From: Betaproteobacteria bacterium HGW-Betaproteobacteria-9
GTDB taxonomy: Bacteria > Pseudomonadota > Gammaproteobacteria > Burkholderiales > Burkholderiaceae_C
Reading direction: 5' to 3'
Assembly: GCA_002842215.1 (NCBI GenBank)
Contig: PHCC01000029.1
Coordinates: forward strand, 1-35,104
DNA: 35,104 bases
Position numbers and translations under genes: made by a program
The notes under the pieces: model-generated
Seen by the model: only the letters and a program-made list of their open reading frames with translations
Told to the model about the DNA's origin: nothing
The model's database searches: none
Shown here: positions 6,937 to 13,521 of the stretch, piece by piece
Numbering within the stretch: position 1 is the stretch's first letter
How the letters are laid out: the number at the start of each line of letters is the position of its first letter

Positions 6937-7611
6937 TCAAAACCCGGACGCGGCACCCAGACCCACCAGCCCGTACACCACCAGCGCACACAGGCACAAC
7001 ACGCCCAGCGCCAGCAGGCGCGACTGCGTTGAATCGCGGGCACTCGGCACCGCGGTGGGGACTTGCTTGTCGCCCACGATCATGGGACGCACCAGGTTTT
7101 CCTTTTTTGAGAACCTGTAGTAACCAATGGCTAGAAGGTGCAGTGCAACAAGAGCGAGCACGATGAATTTGCCAACGTTCTTGTGGTAGCTGGTGGCCAG
7201 GTTGACCGCCTCGCCGGAGACCAGGCTCACGAGCGGGCCGGTGAACGCAATCTCGTCGTCGCTGAAAAGGCCGCTCCCCACCTGCAACAACAAAATGACC
7301 AACAGGCCAAAAACGGAGAACGTCCCCAGGGGGGTGTGGCCGACGCGGTGTTCCGGGCGTGCTTGACCCTTGAGATAGTTCAGAACCGTGGTAGGGCCAT
7401 ACAGGAAGCTGGAGAAGCGCGACCAGTGTCCTCCCACGAAGCCCCAGACCAACCGGAACAGCAACAGCGTCAAAACGGTGTAGCCCAGCCGAAGGTGCCA
7501 GTTCATCCAGTTTCCACCCACATTGGCGGTGACGATCTGGCCAATGACGCAGAAAACCAAAGCCCAGTGAAACAGGCGGGTGGGCAGATCCCAGACGCGG
7601 ACGGTGTGCAT
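6937..7611 (-). CDS. Cytochrome b561-type membrane protein
   Basis: The 224-residue membrane protein starts VRVWDLPTRLFHWALVF, the hallmark of the cytochrome b561 / Ni-Fe hydrogenase b-type cytochrome family. Likely heme b ligands are His15 (LFHW), His39 (NWHLRLGY) and the histidines in ATSYHKNVGK and LVALHLLAIGYY. I see four core membrane helices plus one at the C-terminus (LLALGVLCLCALVVYGLVGL). It would pass electrons between the quinone pool and a periplasmic partner. The divergently placed cytochrome c' gene starting 150 bases away is the obvious candidate partner, an arrangement I believe is recurrent in related bacteria. Confidence 0.88.
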   Translation of the reverse strand: MHTVRVWDLPTRLFHWALVFCVIGQIVTANVGGNWMNWHLRLGYTVLTLLLFRLVWGFVGGHWSRFSSFLYGPTTVLNYLKGQARPEHRVGHTPLGTFSVFGLLVILLLQVGSGLFSDDEIAFTGPLVSLVSGEAVNLATSYHKNVGKFIVLALVALHLLAIGYYRFSKKENLVRPMIVGDKQVPTAVPSARDSTQSRLLALGVLCLCALVVYGLVGLGAASGF

Positions 7612-7760
7612 GAAAAGACCTCCAGCGGTGACAAGTGGATTATGGACAAGAACAGATGGTCAGCGGTTCCTGCGGAACTTAGGCCCCCGACGTAGACTCA
7701 GCGCGTTGTAGCACGCAAGGGCTACAACAACACCTCCAATCCACTTGCTCAGGAGTCCCC

Positions 7761-8213
7761 ATGAAAATGCTTGCCTCAATTGCGCTCGCTGCCGCTGCGA
7801 TCAGCTTGTCCGCCCCCGCTGCGGCCCAGTTCCAGAAGCCCGAAGATGCGGTGAAGTACCGCAAGGCCGCTTTCACTGTGATGGGTGCCCATTTCGGGCG
7901 CATTGGTGCCATGGCCAGTGGCAAGGTGCCCTTCGATGCCAAGGTGGCGGCGGACAACGCGGCCATTGTGGAAACCATGAGCAAGCTGCCCTACGCGGGC
8001 TTCGTCCCGGGCACCGATAAAGGCGACACGCGCGCGTTGCCCGCGATCTGGACCGAGCAGGCCAAGTTCAACGCGGCGGCTGAAAAAATGCAGGGCGAAG
8101 TGTCCAAGCTCGCCGCGGCCGCGAAGACGGGTAATCTGGACGCGGTGAAGACGGCGTTTGGTGCGGCGGGGCAGTCGTGCAAGGCTTGTCACGACGACTT
8201 CCGCAAGGACTGA
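7761..8213 (+). CDS. Cytochrome c' (periplasmic, class II c-type)
   Basis: The 150-residue product has a signal peptide ending near residue 22 (SAPAAAQF) and a mature four-helix cytochrome c' domain with the heme site CKACH at 140-144, close to the C-terminus as expected for class II. Cytochromes c' bind NO and CO and may protect against nitrosative stress or carry electrons. GGAGTCCCC precedes ATG 7761; a second ATG at 7767 is also possible. It is divergent from the cytochrome b561 gene, and a two-way terminator follows. Confidence 0.94.
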   Translation: MKMLASIALAAAAISLSAPAAAQFQKPEDAVKYRKAAFTVMGAHFGRIGAMASGKVPFDAKVAADNAAIVETMSKLPYAGFVPGTDKGDTRALPAIWTEQAKFNAAAEKMQGEVSKLAAAAKTGNLDAVKTAFGAAGQSCKACHDDFRKD

Positions 8214-8260
8214 CGCGTGGAGTATCCCGTTTGAAGGGCGGATGACGGCGTCAACCAACG

Positions 8261-8292
8261 AAAAAAGCCGGCGCTTTCAACGCCGGCTTTTT
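8261..8292. terminator. Bidirectional terminator between cytochrome c' and the TlpA-like gene
   Basis: Six A (8261-8266), GCCGGCG (8267-8273), loop CTTTCAA, CGCCGGC (8281-8287), five T (8288-8292). With A and T runs on both sides it can end transcripts from both convergent genes. Confidence 0.9.
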
Positions 8293-8317
8293 CATGGTGA
8301 AGCCGCAGGGCCGGGCG

Positions 8318-8851
8318 TCAACCCTTGGCGAGCAACTCTTCGATCAGGTTGTGCAGCGCCGTCATGTCGGGTTCGCCAACGAAGCGCTTGACGATGTTGC
8401 CCTGCTTGTCCAGCAGGTAGGTGGTGGGGGTGAGTTTCACATCGCCCCAGGACTTCGCCAGCTCCCCGGTGTTGTCGAGTGCCACCTTGAAGGGCAGCTG
8501 CCGGGTCTTGGCAAAATTGAGCACGTAAGCGGGCGGGTCGTAGCTCATGGCCACGGCCACGGTGTCGTAGCCGCGGTCCTTGTATTTGTTGTAGGTCGCG
8601 GTCAGGGCCGGCATTTCCTTGACACAGGAGACGCAGGTCGTCGCCCAGAAGTTCACCAGTGTCACCTTGCCCTTGAGGTCGGCGGTGGTGGACTGGCTGC
8701 CGTCAATCAGCACAAAAGTGGAGGCGGGCGCAGCGTCACTGGTGCTGCAGGCACCCAACGCGAAAACAGAGCCGATGGCCGCCACTGCGAACAGCGCCGC
8801 CATTGAGCGGCGGCGGGTGGGCAGAACGGGCAGGGTGGAACGGGATGGCAT
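8318..8851 (-). CDS. TlpA-like thiol-disulfide oxidoreductase, lipoprotein-like
   Basis: The 177-residue protein has a hydrophobic leader and a lipobox-like ALGAC with Cys35, then a thioredoxin-like domain (TlpA/ResA group). The active-site pair is Cys73-x-x-Cys76 in NFWATTCVSCVKEMP, and the cis-proline region is VKLTPTTYLLDKQGNIVKR. It probably reduces disulfides in the periplasm, for example apocytochrome c heme sites, which would suit the cytochromes beside it. ATG 8851 is preferred over an upstream in-frame start at 8935, because the extra residues lie before the signal sequence and look non-coding. Confidence 0.87.
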   Translation of the reverse strand: MPSRSTLPVLPTRRRSMAALFAVAAIGSVFALGACSTSDAAPASTFVLIDGSQSTTADLKGKVTLVNFWATTCVSCVKEMPALTATYNKYKDRGYDTVAVAMSYDPPAYVLNFAKTRQLPFKVALDNTGELAKSWGDVKLTPTTYLLDKQGNIVKRFVGEPDMTALHNLIEELLAKG

Positions 8852-8967
8852 GGGGTGCGGGTCGCTCAATGGGGTGGCGCGGATGGCGGCCGGAATATCT
8901 GTGGGTATGGACCTGTTTTCTGGACCAGAGTTCAACGGAATCGACGAAAGTTTAACGGGCCGGTGCT

Positions 8968-9429
8968 TCAGACGGGGTGTGCCGACTTCAAGCGCTTGCG
9001 TGCTTCAAGGAGCCGGGCATCGAGGTAGTCTCCGTAAAAATCCGGTACCGCCACACCGACCAGGCGTTCCGCCAGTTCCTGTCCTTTGGGTCCGAGGAAG
9101 AGCACGGTCGGCGCAAAACGCGCTTTCCACAGCCGGGCCTGTTCGGCCGGGGTGGTGTTTTCGCCCACGAAGCCTTGCAGGTTGCTGCTGCGGTCGCGGA
9201 TGTCAATCTGCACGGCCTGCACCTTGCCCTCGCGGCGCAGGGGCAGCAGGTAGCTGTTGCGCACCAGATCGCAATACGGGCAACCACTCAAAGTGGTCAT
9301 GACCACCAAAGGTTCGCCGAGCGCTGCAGCAGCCTGGGCTGCGCCACGCAAGGACGCCGGACTGGGCAAAGCACTGGATCGGATGGCCGCAGCGGGTACG
9401 GTTTCGAACTTTGTGGCGGTGGAACTCAT
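8968..9429 (-). CDS. Thioredoxin-fold protein with CPYC motif
   Basis: The 153-residue product has TTLSGCPYCDLVRNSYLLPL with Cys50 and Cys53 as the redox pair, then FAPTVLFLGPKGQELAERLVG, where the cis-proline TVLFLGPKG sequence fits the thioredoxin fold. CPYC is the glutaredoxin/SoxW-like form. No clear signal peptide is seen; the first 40 residues are Ala/Ser-rich. It lies next to the TlpA-like gene in the same direction with about 115 bases between. The two may share a role in thiol control, but the substrate is unknown. Confidence 0.78.
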   Translation of the reverse strand: MSSTATKFETVPAAAIRSSALPSPASLRGAAQAAAALGEPLVVMTTLSGCPYCDLVRNSYLLPLRREGKVQAVQIDIRDRSSNLQGFVGENTTPAEQARLWKARFAPTVLFLGPKGQELAERLVGVAVPDFYGDYLDARLLEARKRLKSAHPV

Positions 9430-9475
9430 GGCAGGTGGGCGTCAGGGGCAGACATAGGGGCTGTGCAGGCCAACA

Positions 9476-10741
9476 TCAAACGATACCGCGGCCGCGGAGT
9501 TCCGACAAGCGTTCGGGCGTGAGCGCCAGCCAGTCGCCCAGCACCACCGCCGTGTGTTCGCCCAGCAGGGGCGGTGGGAGGTCGTTGCGCACCGGCGTGG
9601 CGCTGAGCTTGAGCGGGCTGGCGACCAGGTCCACCGCTTCGGCCAGCGGGTGCTGCCAAGTTTGCACCATGCCGCGCTCTTGCACCTGCGGGTCGGCAAA
9701 CACCTCGGCCAGGTTGTTGATCGGGCCGCCGGGCACCTTGGCGGCTTCCAGCGCGGCGAGCCAGTCGGTCTTGCTGCGCGTCTTCATGATCGCTTCGAGC
9801 AGCGGTACCAGCACGTCTCGGTGGCGCACGCGGTTCTGGTTGCGGGCGAAGCGCTCGTCCTGCGCCAGTTCCGGGTGGCCCGCCACCACGCAGAACTTGG
9901 CGAACTGGCCGTCGTTGCCCACGGCCAGGATGACGTGTTGAGGCCGCCCCTGCGCATCCGGCGCGACCTCAAACACCTGGTAGGGCACGATGTTGACATG
10001 CGCGTTGCCGGCGCGTCCCGGCACCTTGCCGTCTTCGCGGCCGCGCACCAGGTAGTTGGCGCCGAGGTTGGCGAGCATGGCGACCTGCGTGTCGAGCAGG
10101 GCCATGTCGATGTGCTGGCCCTCGCCGGTGCGCTCGGCGTGGCGCAGCGCGGCCTGGATGGCGACCGTGGCGTAGAGCCCGGTGAACAGGTCGGCCACCG
10201 CCACGCCCACCTTCTGCGGGCCGCCGCCGGGCAGATCATCGCGCTCGCCGGTCACGCTCATGAGACCGCCCATGCCCTGGATCGCATAGTCGTAACCCGC
10301 GCGGTCCTTGTACGGTCCGGTCTGGCCGAACCCGGTGATGGAGCAGTACACCAGCTTGGGGTTGGTGGCGTGCAGGGAGGCGAAGTCCAGACCGTAGCGT
10401 GCCATGTCGCCGACCTTGTAGTTCTCCACGAACACGTCGGCCTTGGCGGCGAGTTCGCGGATCAGCGCCTGGCCTTCGGGTTGTGAGATGTCGCAGGTGA
10501 TGGATCGCTTGTTGCGGTTGGCGCCCAGGTAGTAGGCGGCCTCGGCGGTGTCGGTGCCGTCGCGGCCCTTCAGGAAGGGTGGGCCCCAGCCGCGTGTGTC
10601 GTCACCGCCGGGGTGGTTGGGGCCGGGCGGGCGCTCCACCTTCACCACGTCGGCGCCCAGATCGGCGAGCGTCTGCGTGCACCAAGGCCCGGCGAGCACG
10701 CGGGACAAATCGAGTATGCGGATACCATCCAGAGCGTTCAT
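9476..10741 (-). CDS. Class III CoA-transferase (CaiB/BaiF family)
   Basis: The 421-residue product begins ALDGIRILDLSRVLAGPWC and shows DLGADVVKVERPPGP, the typical opening of formyl-CoA transferase relatives. The likely catalytic aspartate is Asp184 in VAVADLFTGLYA, equivalent to Asp169 of oxalate formyl-CoA transferase by motif. Other signatures are GEGQHIDMALLDTQ and RAGNAHVNIVPYQVF. It moves CoA between carboxylic acids; the substrate is not predictable. ATG 10741 is chosen over an upstream GTG because it matches the family start. A second, beheaded member of this family lies at the right end of the window (34916-35104). Confidence 0.92.
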   Translation of the reverse strand: MNALDGIRILDLSRVLAGPWCTQTLADLGADVVKVERPPGPNHPGGDDTRGWGPPFLKGRDGTDTAEAAYYLGANRNKRSITCDISQPEGQALIRELAAKADVFVENYKVGDMARYGLDFASLHATNPKLVYCSITGFGQTGPYKDRAGYDYAIQGMGGLMSVTGERDDLPGGGPQKVGVAVADLFTGLYATVAIQAALRHAERTGEGQHIDMALLDTQVAMLANLGANYLVRGREDGKVPGRAGNAHVNIVPYQVFEVAPDAQGRPQHVILAVGNDGQFAKFCVVAGHPELAQDERFARNQNRVRHRDVLVPLLEAIMKTRSKTDWLAALEAAKVPGGPINNLAEVFADPQVQERGMVQTWQHPLAEAVDLVASPLKLSATPVRNDLPPPLLGEHTAVVLGDWLALTPERLSELRGRGIV

Positions 10742-10797
10742 CGGGCCATTGTGCCCGCCGCGGCGGCGCCACGCTGTCGCGCATTTCGGAGACACCT

Positions 10798-11334
10798 TTG
10801 TCGCATTCTTCTCGCGCCGCTGGCCTGGCGGCGCTGCTGGCCGTGAGCGCCTGCAGTCCCACCTTCAACTGGCGCGAACTGCGCCTGGACGGCACGCCTC
10901 TGCAGGCGCTGATGCCCTGCAAACCCGAAAGCGCCACGCGAGCGGTGCCGCTGGCCGGCACGCCGACCGAGCTGCACATGCACAGCTGCGAAGCCGGGGG
11001 GCTGCGCTTCGCTGTGGCCTGGGCCGATGTGGGCGATGTGGCCCAGGTGCCGGTCGCGCTCGCAGCCTGGCGCAGCGCCAGCCTGCAGGCCATCCGCGTG
11101 GTGCCCCCGCCAGTCGATGACCCGTCCACCCAATGGGGCGTGACCGTGGCCGGTGCACCCGCCGCGCAAGGCATCAGCGCGCAAGGGCAGGACCCGCAGG
11201 GCCAGCCGGTGCAGACGCGTGCGGCCTACTTCGCTCAGGGCACGCAGGTCTACCAGGCCGCGGTTTACGGCGCGAAATTGTCGGACGAGGCGGTGGACGG
11301 ATTCTTTGCCGGTCTGCGGCTGTCGGGCCCATGA
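10798..11334 (+). CDS. Hypothetical lipoprotein
   Basis: I do not recognise the family. The frame most likely starts at TTG 10798, preceded by GGAG (10788-10791), and gives 178 residues: a short signal sequence (RAAGLAALLAVSACSP) with a lipobox-like cysteine, then a mature part with FNWRELRLDGTPLQALMPCKP, an ELHMHSCEAGG stretch with two His and a Cys, and WRSASLQAIRV. The end AVYGAKLSDEAVDGFFAGLRL is consistent with a folded domain. It is divergent from the CoA-transferase gene (57 bases apart) and runs into the MFS gene, possibly in one transcript. The role is unknown; periplasmic outer-membrane attachment is inferred from the lipobox. Confidence 0.7.
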   Translation: MSHSSRAAGLAALLAVSACSPTFNWRELRLDGTPLQALMPCKPESATRAVPLAGTPTELHMHSCEAGGLRFAVAWADVGDVAQVPVALAAWRSASLQAIRVVPPPVDDPSTQWGVTVAGAPAAQGISAQGQDPQGQPVQTRAAYFAQGTQVYQAAVYGAKLSDEAVDGFFAGLRLSGP

Positions 11335-11395
11335 GCGCCGCCCGGCCGTTCCGAAGGCGCTCAGCCCCGCAGTGCGCAGCACGGAGGGTAGTCCG

Positions 11396-12679
11396 GTGAG
11401 CGCCGCGTCGGGTCGTTCCCAAGCCAGCACATCGGTGCCCGAAAACGAATGGCTGGCACCGCGCACGGCGGTGTGGGTCTTCGTGGCCTTTGCACTGGCC
11501 TATTTCCTGTCGGCGCTGGTGCGCGCCGTCACGGCCACACTCTCTCCTGTCCTCAGTGCCGAACTCGCGCTGCAGGCGAGTGACCTGGGCCTGCTGGCCG
11601 GCGGCTACTTCTTCGGTTTCGCGCTGACGCAGATGCCGCTGGGCACCTGGCTGGACCGGTATGGCCCGCGCCGCGTCATCCTGGCGTTCCTGTGTGTGGC
11701 GGTGCTCGGTTGTGCCGCCTTCGCCATGGCCACCAGCTTCGCCGGGCTGCTCGCCGCGCGGGTACTGACCGGCATGGGTGTGAGCGCCTGCCTGATGGCG
11801 CCGCTCACCGGCTACCGGCGCTGGCTGAGCCCGGCCACGCAGATGCGCGCCAATTCTTGGATGCTCATGACAGGCTCCTTCGGCATGGTCGCGTCCACTC
11901 TGCCCGTGCAGTGGCTCATGCCGCTGTTGGGCTGGCGGGGTTTGTTCTGGTTGCTCGCCGGGCTGGTGGTGGTGTCCATGCTGGGTATCGCCGTGCTCGT
12001 GCCGGCCTGGCGTCACCACGGGAGCGCCGGTGCGCCCGCTGGGGGCAGGGCCGTTGGCTATGGCGAGATCTGGCGTCACCCGTATTTCCGCCAGATGGTG
12101 CCCATCGGATTTGTGAACTACGGCGGCATGGTGGCGGTGCAAACCCTCTGGGCCGGTCCCTGGATGGTCAAGGTGGCTGGCTACACGCCGGACCAGTCGG
12201 CACTGGGCCTTTTTGGCATCAACCTGTGCATGCTCGCGGCGTTCTGGCTGTGGGGCGTGATCAACCCCCACCTCGCCCACCGAGGCCTGTTGCCCGAACG
12301 CCTGATCGCGTGGGGCCTGCCGCTGAGTTTTGTGGCGCTGGGCGCCATCGTCGGACTGGGTGCGGAAGCAGGCTGGCCCCTGTGGGCCGCGTTCTGTGTG
12401 GGCAGCACCTTTGTGGCCTTGTCGCAGCCGGCGGTGGCGCAGGCGTTGCCGCCCCAGGCGGCTGGTCGGGCGCTCTCGGCCTTCAACCTGGTGATCTTTG
12501 CCGGGATCTTTATGGTCCAGTGGTCCATCGGTCTGGTGGTGGACGCCTTTGGCGCGATGGGCTGGAGCACCGAAGCCAGCTTCCGCGGCGCAGTGGCCGT
12601 GTTCGGGCTGTGCTGTTTGTTGGCGTATGGGGGTTTTTTGCGCGGCTACCGGCGCCATGTGATCGCGTCGCGGGGCTAA
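11396..12679 (+). CDS. Major facilitator superfamily transporter
   Basis: The 427-residue protein has about 12 membrane helices and the MFS loop signature GTWLDRYGPRRVILAF between helices 2 and 3. It also has VLTGMGVSACLMAPLTGYRRW, typical of the CynX/NarK-like or nitrate/sugar-phosphate-type MFS. The substrate is unknown. I chose GTG 11396 with GGAGG (11383-11387) at good spacing; the open frame upstream of it lacks a better start. A 22-codon frame (ATG 11331 to TGA 11399) bridges the lipoprotein stop and this start, overlapping both, so translation may be coupled. Confidence 0.88.
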   Translation: MSAASGRSQASTSVPENEWLAPRTAVWVFVAFALAYFLSALVRAVTATLSPVLSAELALQASDLGLLAGGYFFGFALTQMPLGTWLDRYGPRRVILAFLCVAVLGCAAFAMATSFAGLLAARVLTGMGVSACLMAPLTGYRRWLSPATQMRANSWMLMTGSFGMVASTLPVQWLMPLLGWRGLFWLLAGLVVVSMLGIAVLVPAWRHHGSAGAPAGGRAVGYGEIWRHPYFRQMVPIGFVNYGGMVAVQTLWAGPWMVKVAGYTPDQSALGLFGINLCMLAAFWLWGVINPHLAHRGLLPERLIAWGLPLSFVALGAIVGLGAEAGWPLWAAFCVGSTFVALSQPAVAQALPPQAAGRALSAFNLVIFAGIFMVQWSIGLVVDAFGAMGWSTEASFRGAVAVFGLCCLLAYGGFLRGYRRHVIASRG

Positions 12680-12688
12680 ACTGCACAC

Positions 12689-13135
12689 ATGAACGGCATC
12701 CTCATCATTGCGCACGCCCCGCTGGCTTCGGCCTTGCGCCAGTGTGTGCTGCATGTGTTTCCCGACAGCGCGGACGCGGTGTCGGCCCTGGATGTCCAGC
12801 CCAATGTTCCGCCCGAAGAATCATTGGCGCAGGCGCGTGCGCTGTTGCGCCAGCTCGACAAGCCCAACACCCTGGTCGTGACCGATGTCTTTGGCGCCAC
12901 CCCATGCAACGTGGCACAGAAGCTGGTGGACGGTGTGCGCTCCAAGCTGATCGCCGGTGTCAACCTGCCCATGCTGCTGCGCACCGTGTCCTACCGCCAC
13001 GAGTCGCTCGACGCCCTGATTTCGCGCGCCATGATCGGTGCCACGCAAGGGGTCATTCAAGTGGCGGTCACCGCACCCCAGAACCAGGCCCGAAGAGCCA
13101 CCCATGATCAAGACCACCGTGACCATCAGCAATAA
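12689..13135 (+). CDS. PTS mannose/sorbose-type EIIA component
   Basis: The 148-residue product opens MNGILIIAHAPLASALRQC; His9 is the phosphate-accepting histidine of EIIA-Man-type proteins. Other marks are VVTDVFGATPCNVA and GVNLPMLLRTVSYR. It should take phosphate from HPr. No EIIB, EIIC or EIID permease genes are nearby, so this is part of an incomplete PTS whose output is probably regulatory rather than sugar uptake. In Ralstonia-type betaproteobacteria similar sets influence polyhydroxybutyrate and carbon control (family knowledge). The last 32 bases overlap ptsH in another frame, so the C-terminal tail (from about PQNQARRATHD) is not conserved protein. Confidence 0.92.
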   Translation: MNGILIIAHAPLASALRQCVLHVFPDSADAVSALDVQPNVPPEESLAQARALLRQLDKPNTLVVTDVFGATPCNVAQKLVDGVRSKLIAGVNLPMLLRTVSYRHESLDALISRAMIGATQGVIQVAVTAPQNQARRATHDQDHRDHQQ

Positions 13136-13373
13136 GCTCGGGCTGCACGCACGCGCCTCGGCCAAACTCACCAAAATCGCCGGCAGTCACAGCTGCGATG
13201 TCTGGATGTCGCGCGGCGAACGCCGCATCAACGCCAAGAGCATCATGGGCGTCATGATGCTGGCCGCCGGGCTCGGCAGCACGGTCGAGATCGAGACCAA
13301 CGGGCCCGACGAGCAGCAGGCGATGGACGCCATCGTCGCCCTGATCAACGACAAGTTCGGCGAGGGAGAGTGA
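13104..13373 (+). CDS. ptsH: HPr phosphocarrier protein
   Basis: The 89-residue product has His15 in NKLGLHARASAKL, the site phosphorylated by enzyme I, and Ser46 in INAKSIMGVMML, the position targeted by HPr kinase in organisms that have one. It relays phosphate from enzyme I to the EIIA encoded just upstream. ATG 13104 lies inside the end of the EIIA gene (32-base overlap), and the family start TVTISNKLGLHA fits this choice, so the two are likely translationally coupled. Confidence 0.96.
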   Translation: MIKTTVTISNKLGLHARASAKLTKIAGSHSCDVWMSRGERRINAKSIMGVMMLAAGLGSTVEIETNGPDEQQAMDAIVALINDKFGEGE

Positions 13374-13521
13374 TGACACCCCCTTGCGTTTCCCCACCTG
13401 CGGTGTGGACCCGGGGCTCCGCCGCTGCGCGGGTCGCTGCCCCCCGAGGGGGCTGTTTCGCCTTGGGGCGGCCCGGCGGCGAAACGGCCCTTCGTGCTCA
13501 CCTTGACAGGTTCGAGACGAA
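13374..13521. repeat. GC-rich palindromic (REP-like) element between ptsH and ptsI
   Basis: The 148-base gap holds two compact hairpins. The first is GCCCCC (13439-13444), three bases, GGGGGC (13448-13453). The second is a 13-bp stem (13450-13462 with 13478-13490, one G-T pair) carrying GGCTGTTTCGCC and GGCGAAACGGCC, with the loop GGGGCGGCCCGG. The wording CTTGGGGCGGCCCGGCG is familiar to me as a dispersed repeat of Comamonadaceae. No T run follows, so it is not a normal terminator, but it may lower readthrough from ptsH to ptsI. Confidence 0.65.

Noticed and set aside
11174..12754. 526-codon minus-strand frame opposite the MFS gene
   Set aside because: His/Gln/Arg-rich shadow of membrane-protein codons; no start signal or domain.
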